From: Phycisphaeraceae bacterium
GTDB taxonomy: Bacteria; Planctomycetota; Phycisphaerae; Phycisphaerales; Phycisphaeraceae
NCBI GenBank assembly: GCA_029260655.1
Contig: JAJDCU010000003.1
Span: 1-51,816, forward strand
Reading direction: 5' to 3'
DNA: 51,816 nt
In this document: piece by piece, positions 20,615-29,307 of the stretch
How positions within the stretch are numbered: position 1 is the stretch's first letter
How the letters are laid out: each line of letters begins with the position of its first letter
The notes under the pieces: generated by a model
What the model was told of the DNA's origin: nothing
The model's database searches: none
Seen by the model: only the letters and a program-made list of their open reading frames with translations
Program-made: the position numbers and the translations under genes

Positions 20615-20747
20615 GGGTCGGTCGTCCTGTTACGCGATCCCGGCCAAGCGGGGGGGCATGCAGCAGTGTAACGACACGGATAGTCTTGTGCCCGGTCTTA
20701 GCAGGGTGGGGTTGATGATTGGGGCACAGGGCAGAGGTGCTGCGATC

Positions 20748-20778
20748 AAAAAAATGCCCCGTCGTGTGATGACGGGGC
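20748..20778 (-). terminator. Strong intrinsic terminator of the PEP-CTERM gene
   Basis: GCCCCGTC at 20756-20763 pairs perfectly with GACGGGGC at 20771-20778 around a 7-base loop. A run of seven A at 20748-20754 becomes a U-tract on the minus strand one base after the stem. It sits 33 bases past the stop of the PEP-CTERM gene. Confidence 0.88.
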
Positions 20779-20810
20779 GGGGCGATGGTTTTAAATGCGG
20801 GAGACGGTGG

Positions 20811-21521
20811 TTAGGGTCTGCTCCGCCTGTATTCTCCGTGGTGCTTACGGCGTCTTAGCAAGGTTGTCAGGCCCAGCCCAAGCAGCGTCAGGCTGGCCGG
20901 CTCGGGGGCCTGTGTGAACGTCACGTTCAACGTCAGGGCCTTCTTGTCGATCAACGCCGCGTCGGCCGGGGCGTTGGCTGACGCGATCAGGGTGTTGTCC
21001 AGGTTGATCTGCACCTGGGTGACGTGCAGACCGCTGAGGTCGATGCTCGCCACACCAGACCAAACCCCCGAACCTGTTCCCATCAGCGGCATGAGCGGAT
21101 CAATCACGATCGTGTCGCTGACGAACCCCCCAAGAAGGGGGTTAAGAATCGTAGCCACCACAGTCCCTCCCGCGGTGACCTTTGACGTGTTTCCAAGCAT
21201 TAGGAAATCGCCGATCTCATCGAGGCTAATCGATTCTATGAACAGGCCCGGGTCGGCCTGGATAATGAATGAAAGTTGGCCCGAGGTGACGTCCGCGCCG
21301 ACCCCGGCCTGCGCCGCGGCGAACGGCCCGGTCGAGAAGGTCAGCGAATTGCCCACCACGGTCGGGTCGCCGAACAGCGGCCCGGGGTCGGGCGTGGACG
21401 ACTCCACGAGGTTGGATACCGTTCCTTCAACCAGGTTGTAGATCGTGGCCGCTTCTGCGGTCTCGTGCGTGAAGATCAACACCCCGGCACATATCAATCC
21501 CACCAAAGGCCTACACAACAT
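20811..21521 (-). CDS. PEP-CTERM sorting-signal protein
   Basis: 236 residues from the ATG at 21521, which has AGGAG upstream; an earlier in-frame ATG at 21608 would spoil the signal peptide. The N-terminus is a signal peptide ending AEA. The body is Thr/Ser/Gly/Asp-rich and beta-like. The C-terminus is PEPASLTLLGLGL followed by TTLLRRRK: the PEP motif, a helix and a basic tail that mark sorting by exosortase to the envelope or matrix. No exosortase is in the window. A hairpin with U-tract sits in its leader. Confidence 0.88.
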   Translation of the reverse strand: MLCRPLVGLICAGVLIFTHETAEAATIYNLVEGTVSNLVESSTPDPGPLFGDPTVVGNSLTFSTGPFAAAQAGVGADVTSGQLSFIIQADPGLFIESISLDEIGDFLMLGNTSKVTAGGTVVATILNPLLGGFVSDTIVIDPLMPLMGTGSGVWSGVASIDLSGLHVTQVQINLDNTLIASANAPADAALIDKKALTLNVTFTQAPEPASLTLLGLGLTTLLRRRKHHGEYRRSRP

Positions 21522-21580
21522 CCTCTGCTCTCCTGGAAAAAACCCCTGCTTCGCTTGGCAGAACAAAAAACCGGCGCACG

Positions 21581-21615
21581 AAAAAGGAGAGTGCGGACTT
21601 GGGTCCACTCTCTCC
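21581..21615 (-). terminator. Terminator-like hairpin upstream of the PEP-CTERM gene
   Basis: On the plus strand GGAGAGTGCGGAC (21586-21598) faces GTCCACTCTCTCC (21603-21615) across a TTGG loop, pairing at 11 of 13 positions. An A5 run at 21581-21585 gives a U-tract on the minus strand. It may end a transcript from the right or act as an attenuator, since it lies only 60 bases before the PEP-CTERM start. Confidence 0.6.
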
Positions 21616-22073
21616 TCTCCAGTGAATCTATGTTTTTAGTCGGCTAAAGAAACAGCTACCTAAAGTTCCCTTCTACAGAAAATAGGATAGCCGATAAACC
21701 GAGAAATGCAACGGTTAATTACTGAGATATAGGGTTAAAATGCTTTCTTTCTCCACTCCTTCACTTGTCTAGATTACCAAGCTAACTTAAATACCCATCC
21801 GAACACAGAAATGTGGGTGGGCATGCCTTCGCCTCTCCTGTGATGGCTGGTCTTAGCCAGTTTGCCCCACAGGTTGGCCTATCAGCCTAACCTACAGAGC
21901 GGGCAGGGTCAATCATTTTTCTCGTTAATTCTGTCGTCAACGAGTCCTCGAAGCGGCTTGTGCCGGCCGGTTGCGAGGCTGGTTGGCGGCGGAGGCTGTG
22001 ATTCGGCGCATCTTCTGGCGAAACAGTAAGTTGTGCGCGACTTAGGCCACCAGGTGTTGGGCTGTGGGGACCA
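21616..22073. other. AT-rich intergenic region with clustered inverted repeats
   Basis: No gene is supported here. Within 21794-21893 several stems are packed together: CCCATCC/GGGTGGG (21794-21800 with 21815-21821), CCTGTG/CACAGG (21837-21842 with 21868-21873), an inner TGGCT/AGCCA (21844-21848 with 21855-21859) and AGGTTGGC/GCC-TAACCT (21871-21893). The palindrome GGCATGCC lies between. This suggests a structured RNA. The T-G wobble in the first stem favours the plus strand, but the nearest gene downstream is on the minus strand. I matched it to no known class. Confidence 0.4.
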
Positions 22074-24077
22074 TCATTCCTCAGCAACCAGCCCCGCATT
22101 GACCTGATGGACCCTCTTTGGGTCCGTGATACTGTTTAGCAGCACATTCATGGTGTGGAATCGGCCTAAGTCGACCTGGTGGGCTGCCGCAGGCTTGGCC
22201 GAGTCTGGGTCCAACTCGGCTAGCCGGCCGTCACGCAGGCAGATGGTCACCGTGCCGTCGAAGAAGCGTAGGCCGTCGCCGGTACGGTCGAGTTTGCACG
22301 GAGCCCCATCGATTCGGCCAAGCAGAGACAACCCGTCCTGCCCGGTCACGACCAGGAACCCGTCGTGCGGGGCCCCTTCGTCGAGCGACTTTTGGCTGCC
22401 GAAGAAGCTCGGTTTCTTGATGTACGGCCCGTCGTACTCCGGGCAGAACGTGTCGCAGTTGCCGCAGCGGTTGCAGTAATCCGCAAAGTTGGCGATCTGC
22501 TGGGTCCGCTCGACCTTGAAGGTCTTGGCGTCATCAGCTTCGGCGACCGTCCCGTCGGGTGACACCGTCACATCCCGGTATGTCAGATCAACCTTGGGCG
22601 TCTCGTACAGGAAGTTGGCGTCGTTGGGGCAGACCGGGATGCACTTGTTGCAAGTCACGCAGTCGAACACCACCAGGTGCGAGTTGATCCGCTTGGGGAT
22701 CATCTGGTTCTTCGCCTGGGTGTAGCGTTTGTCGGCCTGCGCCTCTTTGACGATTTCGGGCGTGTTGAGGAACCCAGCGAGCACAGGGTCGCCGCCGGCT
22801 TCGTCGCTGTGGCCTCGTGCTTTGAGGATATATTCGCCGATCGTCTCCGCCCCGGCCTTGGTCATCGTGGCGACCAGATCACCTAAATACCCCGGCAGAC
22901 GTGCGTACCCCCCGGGCTTAAGCAGGTCCGTGCAGGTCGTGATCGGCGCAAACCCGCAGGCGACCATGTTCGGGAAGTTTTTACGGTCCACACCGGCAGA
23001 GAACGTGATCGGCATCGCGTGGCCCATCGCCTGGCGGAACTCATTGGCCAGCGTCAGCGAGATCATGTGCAGCGGCGTCCCCGAGAGGTACATCACCTTG
23101 TTGTCGGGCGTGAAGAAATCCTTGTGATTCACCACCTCCAGCGTGTTCGAGAACTTCGCCCCGAAGGACCGCCCGTTAGATTTTGCTACCGACGTCAGCC
23201 GTTGGCATATCCCAACCGCGTCATCGAACAAAACCCCGCTGGTGTACGCCTCGGGGCTGACCTTGACTTCGTGGAAGCCCATCACGCCGTGAAGCAGGTG
23301 TTCCAGCCGCTCTTTGCCGAGCATCGGGGGGTTCATCTTGACGATGACGTCGACCCCGATCTCGGTCAGCAGGAACTCACAGATCCGCTCGATCTCGTCG
23401 GCCGGGCAGCCGTGGAAGGTCGAAAGCGTGATGCTGCTGCTCAGCCGGGTGGGGTAATCCAGGTCGCGCAGGTGCTTGAGGCGGCCCGGGAGTTGGTCCC
23501 GCAGCGCGTTGATGTCAGCCGTCGCGTCGAGCATCCCATCCAGGAACCGCCGGACCGGGGGGGACTGGATGCCCTTGAGGTCGTACCCGACGGACATGTC
23601 AAACAGCGTCTCGCCGCCCGGGCCGTCCATCGGGGACTCCCCGAACGGGTGGCCGAAGGTCTGGGGGCTGCTGCGGAGCATGTGGATGAGCATCGCGCCC
23701 TGAACGTACTGGTCCAGCGACTCGCCTAGGCGCAGCTCCTGGGACCACTCGACGTTGTACCCGACGTTGGTTGCGTCGATGCAGGGCCTGGGGATATCCA
23801 GCCGGTCGTCGATCTGCACGGTCTTGAGCTCGAGGATCCGTGACCCTGCCAGCCAGGCGAGCACCAGGTTCTGGGCCATCTGTGTCTGGGGCCCCGCCGC
23901 TGGCCCGACCGGGTTGCCCGCCTTGCGGCCGTGGAACGTCACCGACAGGTCCGGCCCGTCCGGCGAAGGGACGAACCACTTCTTGGCGGGAAGGTCGAAC
24001 AGGCTCGATCGGGTCTGGTATTCCAGACGCATGCGGTCGATCAGGTCCACAAACGGTGTGCAATAGAGGTCAACCAT
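22074..24077 (-). CDS. ygfK: YgfK-like oxidoreductase, short form
   Basis: 667 residues. The N-terminal two thirds resemble a dihydroorotate/dihydropyrimidine-dehydrogenase-like flavin barrel (GNPVGPAAGPQTQMAQN, STFHGCPADEIE). Two ferredoxin-type clusters follow: C473/C476/C479/C483 and C535/C538/C541/C545. The name ygfK comes from the putative selenate reductase subunit of E. coli, whose gene lies with ssnA and xdhD. That protein is about 1030 residues and, as I recall, carries an FAD/NAD(P)-binding domain before the clusters; here it is absent. The gene is divergent from the PLP enzyme genes and likely supplies or accepts electrons in purine-derived substrate reduction. Electron donor unknown. 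Confidence 0.85.
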   Translation of the reverse strand: MVDLYCTPFVDLIDRMRLEYQTRSSLFDLPAKKWFVPSPDGPDLSVTFHGRKAGNPVGPAAGPQTQMAQNLVLAWLAGSRILELKTVQIDDRLDIPRPCIDATNVGYNVEWSQELRLGESLDQYVQGAMLIHMLRSSPQTFGHPFGESPMDGPGGETLFDMSVGYDLKGIQSPPVRRFLDGMLDATADINALRDQLPGRLKHLRDLDYPTRLSSSITLSTFHGCPADEIERICEFLLTEIGVDVIVKMNPPMLGKERLEHLLHGVMGFHEVKVSPEAYTSGVLFDDAVGICQRLTSVAKSNGRSFGAKFSNTLEVVNHKDFFTPDNKVMYLSGTPLHMISLTLANEFRQAMGHAMPITFSAGVDRKNFPNMVACGFAPITTCTDLLKPGGYARLPGYLGDLVATMTKAGAETIGEYILKARGHSDEAGGDPVLAGFLNTPEIVKEAQADKRYTQAKNQMIPKRINSHLVVFDCVTCNKCIPVCPNDANFLYETPKVDLTYRDVTVSPDGTVAEADDAKTFKVERTQQIANFADYCNRCGNCDTFCPEYDGPYIKKPSFFGSQKSLDEGAPHDGFLVVTGQDGLSLLGRIDGAPCKLDRTGDGLRFFDGTVTICLRDGRLAELDPDSAKPAAAHQVDLGRFHTMNVLLNSITDPKRVHQVNAGLVAEE

Positions 24078-24238
24078 GATGTTTAGTTATGGGTCCTACA
24101 GGTCAAAAGTGTTGGCTGGTGCAACCCTATAGCGTAATCGACAATCCCCTAATGACCAACAGATTTGTTTCAGTTAAATAAGTAGGGGTAGGTAGAATAG
24201 GCCCCGCGCGGTACAATGGTCGTTTTGGGATTTACCGG
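24078..24238. promoter_or_regulatory. Divergent control region between ygfK and the PLP-enzyme operon
   Basis: 161 bases, AT-richer than the flanks, must contain the promoters of both sides. I see TAGAAT and TACAAT -10-like hexamers on the plus strand but no well-spaced -35 partner, so no promoter is assigned exactly. Confidence 0.35.
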
Positions 24239-25522
24239 ATGACGGCATACCTGACGGGATATACCTGCGTCGTCTGCGACCGCTCGTTTGAGCCCGGCGC
24301 GCTGCGAATGACCTGCCCGGACTGCGGGCCGGATGAGGGGATCCTGGATGTCAACTACGACCTGAACGCGGTGCGCGCCGCTTGGGAGAAGTCGCCGCTG
24401 GCGGGCCGGCCGCTGAATCATTGGCGTTACCGGGAGCTGCTGCCGCTTGAAGATTCGGCCGTACGCGACGACTGGTCCGTCGGCTGGACCCCGGTGATCG
24501 ACGCATCCAGGCTCGCCAAAGACCTGGGCCTTCAGCAATTGCTGCTCAAGGACGAGGGCCGCAATCCCACCGCATCGTTCAAGGACCGCGCCAGCTCGGT
24601 CGGGGTCGCCCATGCCCTCCAGCACGGTGCCGGGACGATCGCCTGTGCCTCGACCGGCAACGCCGCGACCAGCCTCGCCGGGCACGCCGCGCTCGCCGGG
24701 ATGCCCTGTGTGATCTTCGTCCCGCACACCGCGCCCGAGCCCAAGCTCGCCCAGCTACTGGTCTTCGGCGCCGCCGTGATCTCGGTGCAGGGCAGCTACG
24801 ACCAGGCCTACCAACTTTGCTCGCAGGCCTGTGAGAAGTTCGGCTGGTACAACCGCAACTGCGCGATCAACCCCGTCCTGGTCGAGGGCAAGAAGACCGG
24901 CGGGCTCGAGGTCGCCGAGCAGAGCCACACGTTTGGCGGCGTCCCGGACTGGGTCGCCATCAGCGTCGGCGACGGCTGCACGATCGCCGGGATATGGAAG
25001 GGGCTCAAGCAGATGCACGCATTGGGTGTGATCGACCGGCTGCCGCGTCTGTTGGGCGTGCAGGCCAGGGGCGTCGCGCCGATCGCATACGCACTCGAAA
25101 AGGGAAAGATGCCGCCGGTGGACGATACCGGAGCCACCATCGCCGACAGCATCAACGTCGCGGTCCCACGCAACTGGCGCAAGGCGGTCAACGCGCTCAA
25201 GGACGCCGACGGCGTGGTCGTCTGCGTTAATGACGATCAGATCCTCGAAGCGATGCGCATCTCAGGCCGTCACGGGGTATACGCCGAGCCCGCGGCGGCG
25301 GCGGCACTGGCGGGCGTGAAGGCAGCGATCGCGGATGGGATAATCTCCGGGGGTCAATCCGGGGGCGGGGGCGATCGCGTGCTGGCGATGGTGACAGGCA
25401 GCGGGCTGAAGGACACACACGCCGCGATCCGGGCCGGCGGCGAACCGATTAAGATAAAGCCAAGTATAGATAACCTGGCATCGGCCCTGGCCGGCCGAGG
25501 CCTGACAGACGGAGTAAGTTGA
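24239..25522 (+). CDS. Threonine-synthase-like PLP enzyme with zinc ribbon
   Basis: 427 residues. A zinc ribbon opens the protein (C10, C13, C26, C29). LKDEGRNPTASFKDRASS carries the PLP lysine in the ThrC-style SFKDR motif, and ASTGNAATSLAGHAA is the substrate loop. Typical ThrC converts O-phosphohomoserine to threonine. The position inside a purine-catabolism cluster, first in a plus-strand operon with a second PLP enzyme and ssnA, suggests a catabolic beta-elimination or ammonia-lyase role instead, in the place taken by ygeX (diaminopropionate ammonia-lyase) in other clusters. This is inference; a plain threonine synthase remains possible. Confidence 0.8.
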   Translation: MTAYLTGYTCVVCDRSFEPGALRMTCPDCGPDEGILDVNYDLNAVRAAWEKSPLAGRPLNHWRYRELLPLEDSAVRDDWSVGWTPVIDASRLAKDLGLQQLLLKDEGRNPTASFKDRASSVGVAHALQHGAGTIACASTGNAATSLAGHAALAGMPCVIFVPHTAPEPKLAQLLVFGAAVISVQGSYDQAYQLCSQACEKFGWYNRNCAINPVLVEGKKTGGLEVAEQSHTFGGVPDWVAISVGDGCTIAGIWKGLKQMHALGVIDRLPRLLGVQARGVAPIAYALEKGKMPPVDDTGATIADSINVAVPRNWRKAVNALKDADGVVVCVNDDQILEAMRISGRHGVYAEPAAAAALAGVKAAIADGIISGGQSGGGGDRVLAMVTGSGLKDTHAAIRAGGEPIKIKPSIDNLASALAGRGLTDGVS

Positions 25523-26973
25523 TGCAGGTGAATCAAGAGGTGTTAGACCGAACCATCAAGCAGTGCCGAGACCGCAAGGTGTTGCTGCCGACCTTCGCGC
25601 AGATGCGCGACCCCTCGCTGGTCCCTAAGAAGGTCAAGGATCGGCTCAAGCAGGTGGGGCTGTGGGATGTCGATCCCGTAAACCTCTTCCGCATCTCCTG
25701 GAAGAACGAGCCGACCGAGAAGGGCGGGCTGTACAACAACGGCAACTTCGTCGAGTTCCCCCCCGAGCTGACCGGGGTGGACGCCACCATCGTCGGGATC
25801 GTCGGCAAGTATTTCCCGACCGGCGCGCACAAGGTCGGCGCGGCTTACGGCTGCCTTGCGCCCCGCCTGGTCACCGGGGAGTTTGACCTGACCCGGAACA
25901 AGGCCGTCTGGCCCAGCACCGGCAACTACTGCCGCGGCGGCGCGTTCGACTCGGCGCTCCTGGGCTGCGACGCCGTCGCCATCCTCCCCGAGGAGATGAG
26001 CCGGGAACGCTTCGACTGGCTTAAAGGCATCTGCTCGGAGGTCATCGCCACCCCCGGCTGCGAATCCAATGTCAAGGAGATTTACGACAAGTGCTGGGAG
26101 ATAAAAAACACCCGCCCCGAGTGCGTGATCTTCAACCAGTTCGAGGAGTTCGGCAACCCGACCTGGCACTACCACGTCACCGGGTCGATCATCCAGGAAA
26201 TCTTCGAGTCGTTGGGCAACGACCGGAGGCTGTCCGGGTACGTCTCTGCGACCGGCAGCGCCGGCACGATTGCGGCGGGAGATTTCCTGCGGACAAAGCA
26301 TCCTCAGGTGCGTGTCGTCGCCACCGAGGCCTTGCAGTGCCCGACCCTCTACCAGTTCGGCTTCGGCGGGCACCGGATCGAAGGCATCGGCGATAAGCAC
26401 GTCCCCTGGGTCCACAACGTCCGAAATACCGACATGATCTCTGCGATCGACGACGAGCAGTGCATGTCGCTATTGCGTCTGTTCAACGAGCCGGCCGGTC
26501 AGTCATATCTGAGGGCAAGCGTTTCTGATGAGCTCGCCGATCAACTGCCGCTGCTGGGCGTATCGAGCATCTGCAACCTGGTTGCCGCGATCAAGACCGC
26601 CAGGCACTACGACATGGATGGCCGGGATGTCATCTTCACATGCCTGACCGATTCGGCGGGGATGTACGAGAGCCGGCTCAGCGAGTTGTCCGATGAGCGC
26701 GGCGGCTACGACCGCGACCATGCGATCGCCGACCGGGCCCGATACCTCGATGGCGTCGTCACCGATCACCTCCGCGAATTGACCTACCAGGACCGAAAGG
26801 CCCTGCACAACTTCAAGTACTTCACCTGGGTCGAGCAGCAGGGCCGGACGATCGACGAGCTAAACCAACTGTGGGACCCGGACTTCTGGACGAAGACGTT
26901 TACGCAGGCAAGTGAATGGGACAAGCTGATAGAGTCGTTCAACGAGCAGACGGGCGTGCTGGGGGATCTTTAA
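25522..26973 (+). CDS. PLP-dependent enzyme of the cysteine-synthase/tryptophan-synthase-beta fold family
   Basis: 483 residues from ATG 25522, which overlaps the TGA of the upstream gene (TGATG) and has GGAG seven bases upstream. FPTGAHKVGAAYG holds the likely PLP lysine and WPSTGNYCRGGAFDSALLG the substrate loop; ATGSAGTIAAGDFLR binds the PLP phosphate. Longer than cysteine synthase, with an added C-terminal helical region. Substrate unknown. Pairing with the threonine-synthase-like gene and with ssnA suggests handling of an amino acid formed during purine ring breakdown, such as a diaminopropionate-like compound; this is inference. Confidence 0.78.
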   Translation: MQVNQEVLDRTIKQCRDRKVLLPTFAQMRDPSLVPKKVKDRLKQVGLWDVDPVNLFRISWKNEPTEKGGLYNNGNFVEFPPELTGVDATIVGIVGKYFPTGAHKVGAAYGCLAPRLVTGEFDLTRNKAVWPSTGNYCRGGAFDSALLGCDAVAILPEEMSRERFDWLKGICSEVIATPGCESNVKEIYDKCWEIKNTRPECVIFNQFEEFGNPTWHYHVTGSIIQEIFESLGNDRRLSGYVSATGSAGTIAAGDFLRTKHPQVRVVATEALQCPTLYQFGFGGHRIEGIGDKHVPWVHNVRNTDMISAIDDEQCMSLLRLFNEPAGQSYLRASVSDELADQLPLLGVSSICNLVAAIKTARHYDMDGRDVIFTCLTDSAGMYESRLSELSDERGGYDRDHAIADRARYLDGVVTDHLRELTYQDRKALHNFKYFTWVEQQGRTIDELNQLWDPDFWTKTFTQASEWDKLIESFNEQTGVLGDL

Positions 26974-28295
26974 TGGGAACCGTCTTTCAAAACGCGATTC
27001 TGGTTCAACTGGATCCGCCGAAGGTCGAGCACGGCGGCCTGCGTGTGTCAGATGGGAAGATCGTCGCGGTGGGCAAGGGTGTATCGCCCGAGCCGGGGGA
27101 CGATGTCATCGATTGCGGCGGCGCTGTGCTCATGCCGGGACTGGTTAACGGGCACACGCACCTGTACTCGGCCTTGGCCGCCGGGATGCCCGCTGCGCCG
27201 AAGACGCCGACGAACTTTTACGAGATACTGAAATACATCTGGTGGCGGCTGGACCGCGCCCACGACGTCCAGAGTATCCGCGCAAGCGGGCAGATCGGGG
27301 CGCTGGCGGCGCTGCGTTGCGGGACGACGACGCTGATCGACCACCATGCTTCACCGGACGCGATTGAAGGGAGCCTCTCGGAACTGGAAGGGGGGATCGC
27401 CGAGGCCGGCTGCCGGGGCGTGCTCTGCTACGAAACCACCGACCGTAACCACCCGGACGAGGCCCGACGCGGACTCGACGAGAATGAGCGTTTTGTCCTG
27501 CTCTGCCAAAAGCGTGACAACGGCCGGTTCGCCGCGATGGTCGGGGCACACGCGAGCTTCACACTCAACGACGACTCGCTCGCCGGCTGCGCGGACCTCG
27601 CAAAAGAACTGGGCGTCGGCGTCCACATCCACGTCGCGGAAGACCCCTGCGACGAAGCGATGACCAAGGCGGGCTACGGCAGCAATCTTTTTGACCGCTT
27701 CACCCAGCACGGCCTGCTCGACATCCCCGGCACGATCTTCGCCCACGGAACACACCTGTCCGAAGCCGACATCGACGTCGTCAACCAGTGTGACACAATC
27801 ACGATGGCGCACAACACCAACTCGAACATGAATAACGGTGTGGGCTACGCCCCGGTCGCCAAGTTCAAGAGACCCCCGATGCTCGGGACCGACGGGATCG
27901 GCGCCGACATGTGGCGCGAAGCACGCACCGCCCAATTTAAGAGCCACGACGGCCAACTACCGCTACCGTTTGGCCGACCGCTTGACATGATCGGCGAGTC
28001 CGCACGCTTCGCTTCCAAGTGCCTGGGCGTCAAGCTCGGCCTGCTCGAGCCCGGCGCCGAAGCCGACCTCGTCCTCACTCGCTACGTCCCCGCAACCCCG
28101 CTGAGCGCCGACAACCTCGCAGGCCACATGATCTACGCCATGGGCCCCGAGTTCGTATCCGACGTCATGATCGGCGGCGTCTGGAAACTAAGAAGCGGGG
28201 CGGTCGTAAGCTGTGATGAGGTGGCGATCCGGGCGCAGAGCGCCGAGATAGCCAGGGGGCTTCACGAAAGAATGAGCGAGATCAGTTGCGACTGA
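26973..28295 (+). CDS. ssnA: SsnA-type amidohydrolase/chlorohydrolase family enzyme
   Basis: 440 residues, matching SsnA length, when started at the ATG at 26973 that overlaps the previous stop (TAATG). Metal ligands are seen in GLVNGHTHLYSAL near residue 60, HIHVAED near 215, HGTHL and the Asp of LGTDGIGADM. The amidohydrolase fold hydrolyses C-N bonds such as those of ring-opened or deaminated purines. In gut bacteria ssnA is part of the gene set linked to anaerobic urate use. Its 3-prime end overlaps the convergent yqeA end by 14 bases. Confidence 0.87.
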   Translation: MGTVFQNAILVQLDPPKVEHGGLRVSDGKIVAVGKGVSPEPGDDVIDCGGAVLMPGLVNGHTHLYSALAAGMPAAPKTPTNFYEILKYIWWRLDRAHDVQSIRASGQIGALAALRCGTTTLIDHHASPDAIEGSLSELEGGIAEAGCRGVLCYETTDRNHPDEARRGLDENERFVLLCQKRDNGRFAAMVGAHASFTLNDDSLAGCADLAKELGVGVHIHVAEDPCDEAMTKAGYGSNLFDRFTQHGLLDIPGTIFAHGTHLSEADIDVVNQCDTITMAHNTNSNMNNGVGYAPVAKFKRPPMLGTDGIGADMWREARTAQFKSHDGQLPLPFGRPLDMIGESARFASKCLGVKLGLLEPGAEADLVLTRYVPATPLSADNLAGHMIYAMGPEFVSDVMIGGVWKLRSGAVVSCDEVAIRAQSAEIARGLHERMSEISCD

Positions 28296-29241
28296 TCCGC
28301 GTCCCACTTTTTCCATCCAGTGCGGCGGTGAGTTGGGGAAGCTCGGCGATGATCGCCACCGCGTCGGGGTTGCTGGAACCTTCCACAAAATCCACCGCCG
28401 CTTCGATCTTCGGGCCCATCGAGCCCTCGGCGAAGTGACCCTCTTTCAGATAAGCCTTCGCTTCGCTGATCGTCAGTGTGTCCAGCGCCTTCTGGTCCGG
28501 CTTGCCGAAGTTCAGGCAGACTTGTTCGACGGCGGTCAGGATCACAAGCGTGTCGGCGTTGAGCTTTCGTGCAAGCAGCGCGGAGGTGCGGTCCTTGTCG
28601 ATCACGGCCGCGGCACCACGGAGCATGCCGTGCTCATCTCGGGTCACAGGCACGCCGCCGCCGCCGCAGCAGATGACCAGTTCGCCATCGTCGACCAGCC
28701 GGCGGATCGTGTTCAGTTCGATGATTTCCTTAGGGATCGGCGACGGGACGATCCGGCGGTAGATGCCGTCCGTAACCTCCACGATAGACCAGCCGTCCTT
28801 GTCCCGATGAGTCTCGGCCTGATCCCTGGGCATCTGCGAACCGATCGGCTTGGTCGGCCGCCTGAATGCTGGATCGCTCTTATCGACCAGGACGTTGGTC
28901 ACCAGCGTCGTGACATCGGTTTCGAGCCCGCGCTTCTTCAGCGCGTTAACCATGCACTGGCCGATCATGTAGCCCATCCCTGCCTGGGTATCGGCAACGC
29001 AGACCTCAAGAGGCAGGGGGTACATCTCACTGGACGCAAGCTCGACCCGCCGCAGCACATTCCCGACCTGGGGCCCGTTGCCGTGGGTGATCACGATGTT
29101 CCGGCCGTCCGCCATCGCACCGGTCAGGTACCGCGCAGTATCGGACATGTGCGCGAACTGCTGGGGGATGTTCCCCTGCTCCCCGGGCACACTGATGGCG
29201 TTGCCCCCCAGGGCGATTACGGTTGGTCTGACGTTAGCCAT
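28282..29241 (-). CDS. yqeA: Carbamate kinase
   Basis: 319 residues from the ATG at 29241; an in-frame start at 29274 adds 11 residues inside the preceding terminator. Motifs are VIALGGNAI at the N-terminus, ITHGNGPQVGN, and VICCGGGGVPV, with FAEGSMGPKIEAA near the end, all standard for ArcC-like carbamate kinases. It makes ATP and carbamate from carbamoyl phosphate and ADP. In this locus it probably gains energy from carbamoyl groups released by the YgeW step. A terminator separates it from ygeW, so it may have its own promoter or depend on read-through. Confidence 0.92.
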   Translation of the reverse strand: MANVRPTVIALGGNAISVPGEQGNIPQQFAHMSDTARYLTGAMADGRNIVITHGNGPQVGNVLRRVELASSEMYPLPLEVCVADTQAGMGYMIGQCMVNALKKRGLETDVTTLVTNVLVDKSDPAFRRPTKPIGSQMPRDQAETHRDKDGWSIVEVTDGIYRRIVPSPIPKEIIELNTIRRLVDDGELVICCGGGGVPVTRDEHGMLRGAAAVIDKDRTSALLARKLNADTLVILTAVEQVCLNFGKPDQKALDTLTISEAKAYLKEGHFAEGSMGPKIEAAVDFVEGSSNPDAVAIIAELPQLTAALDGKSGTRISRN

Positions 29242-29256
29242 AGTTAGAAACCAAGT

Positions 29257-29290
29257 AAAAAACCGCAGGGGCATGTGCGCCTCTGCGGTT
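29257..29290 (-). terminator. Intrinsic terminator or attenuator between ygeW and yqeA
   Basis: AACCGCAG (29261-29268) pairs with CTGCGGTT (29283-29290). The A-run 29257-29262 gives a U6 tract on the minus strand, partly inside the stem base. It lies 18 bases after the ygeW stop and only 16 bases before the yqeA start. Confidence 0.75.
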
Positions 29291-29307
29291 GCTGTTTATC
29301 TTAATCC

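Noticed and set aside
21887-22099. 70-residue minus-strand frame downstream of ygfK
   Set aside because: No ribosome site, no motif and overlap with the ygfK end; the stretch is better explained as non-coding.
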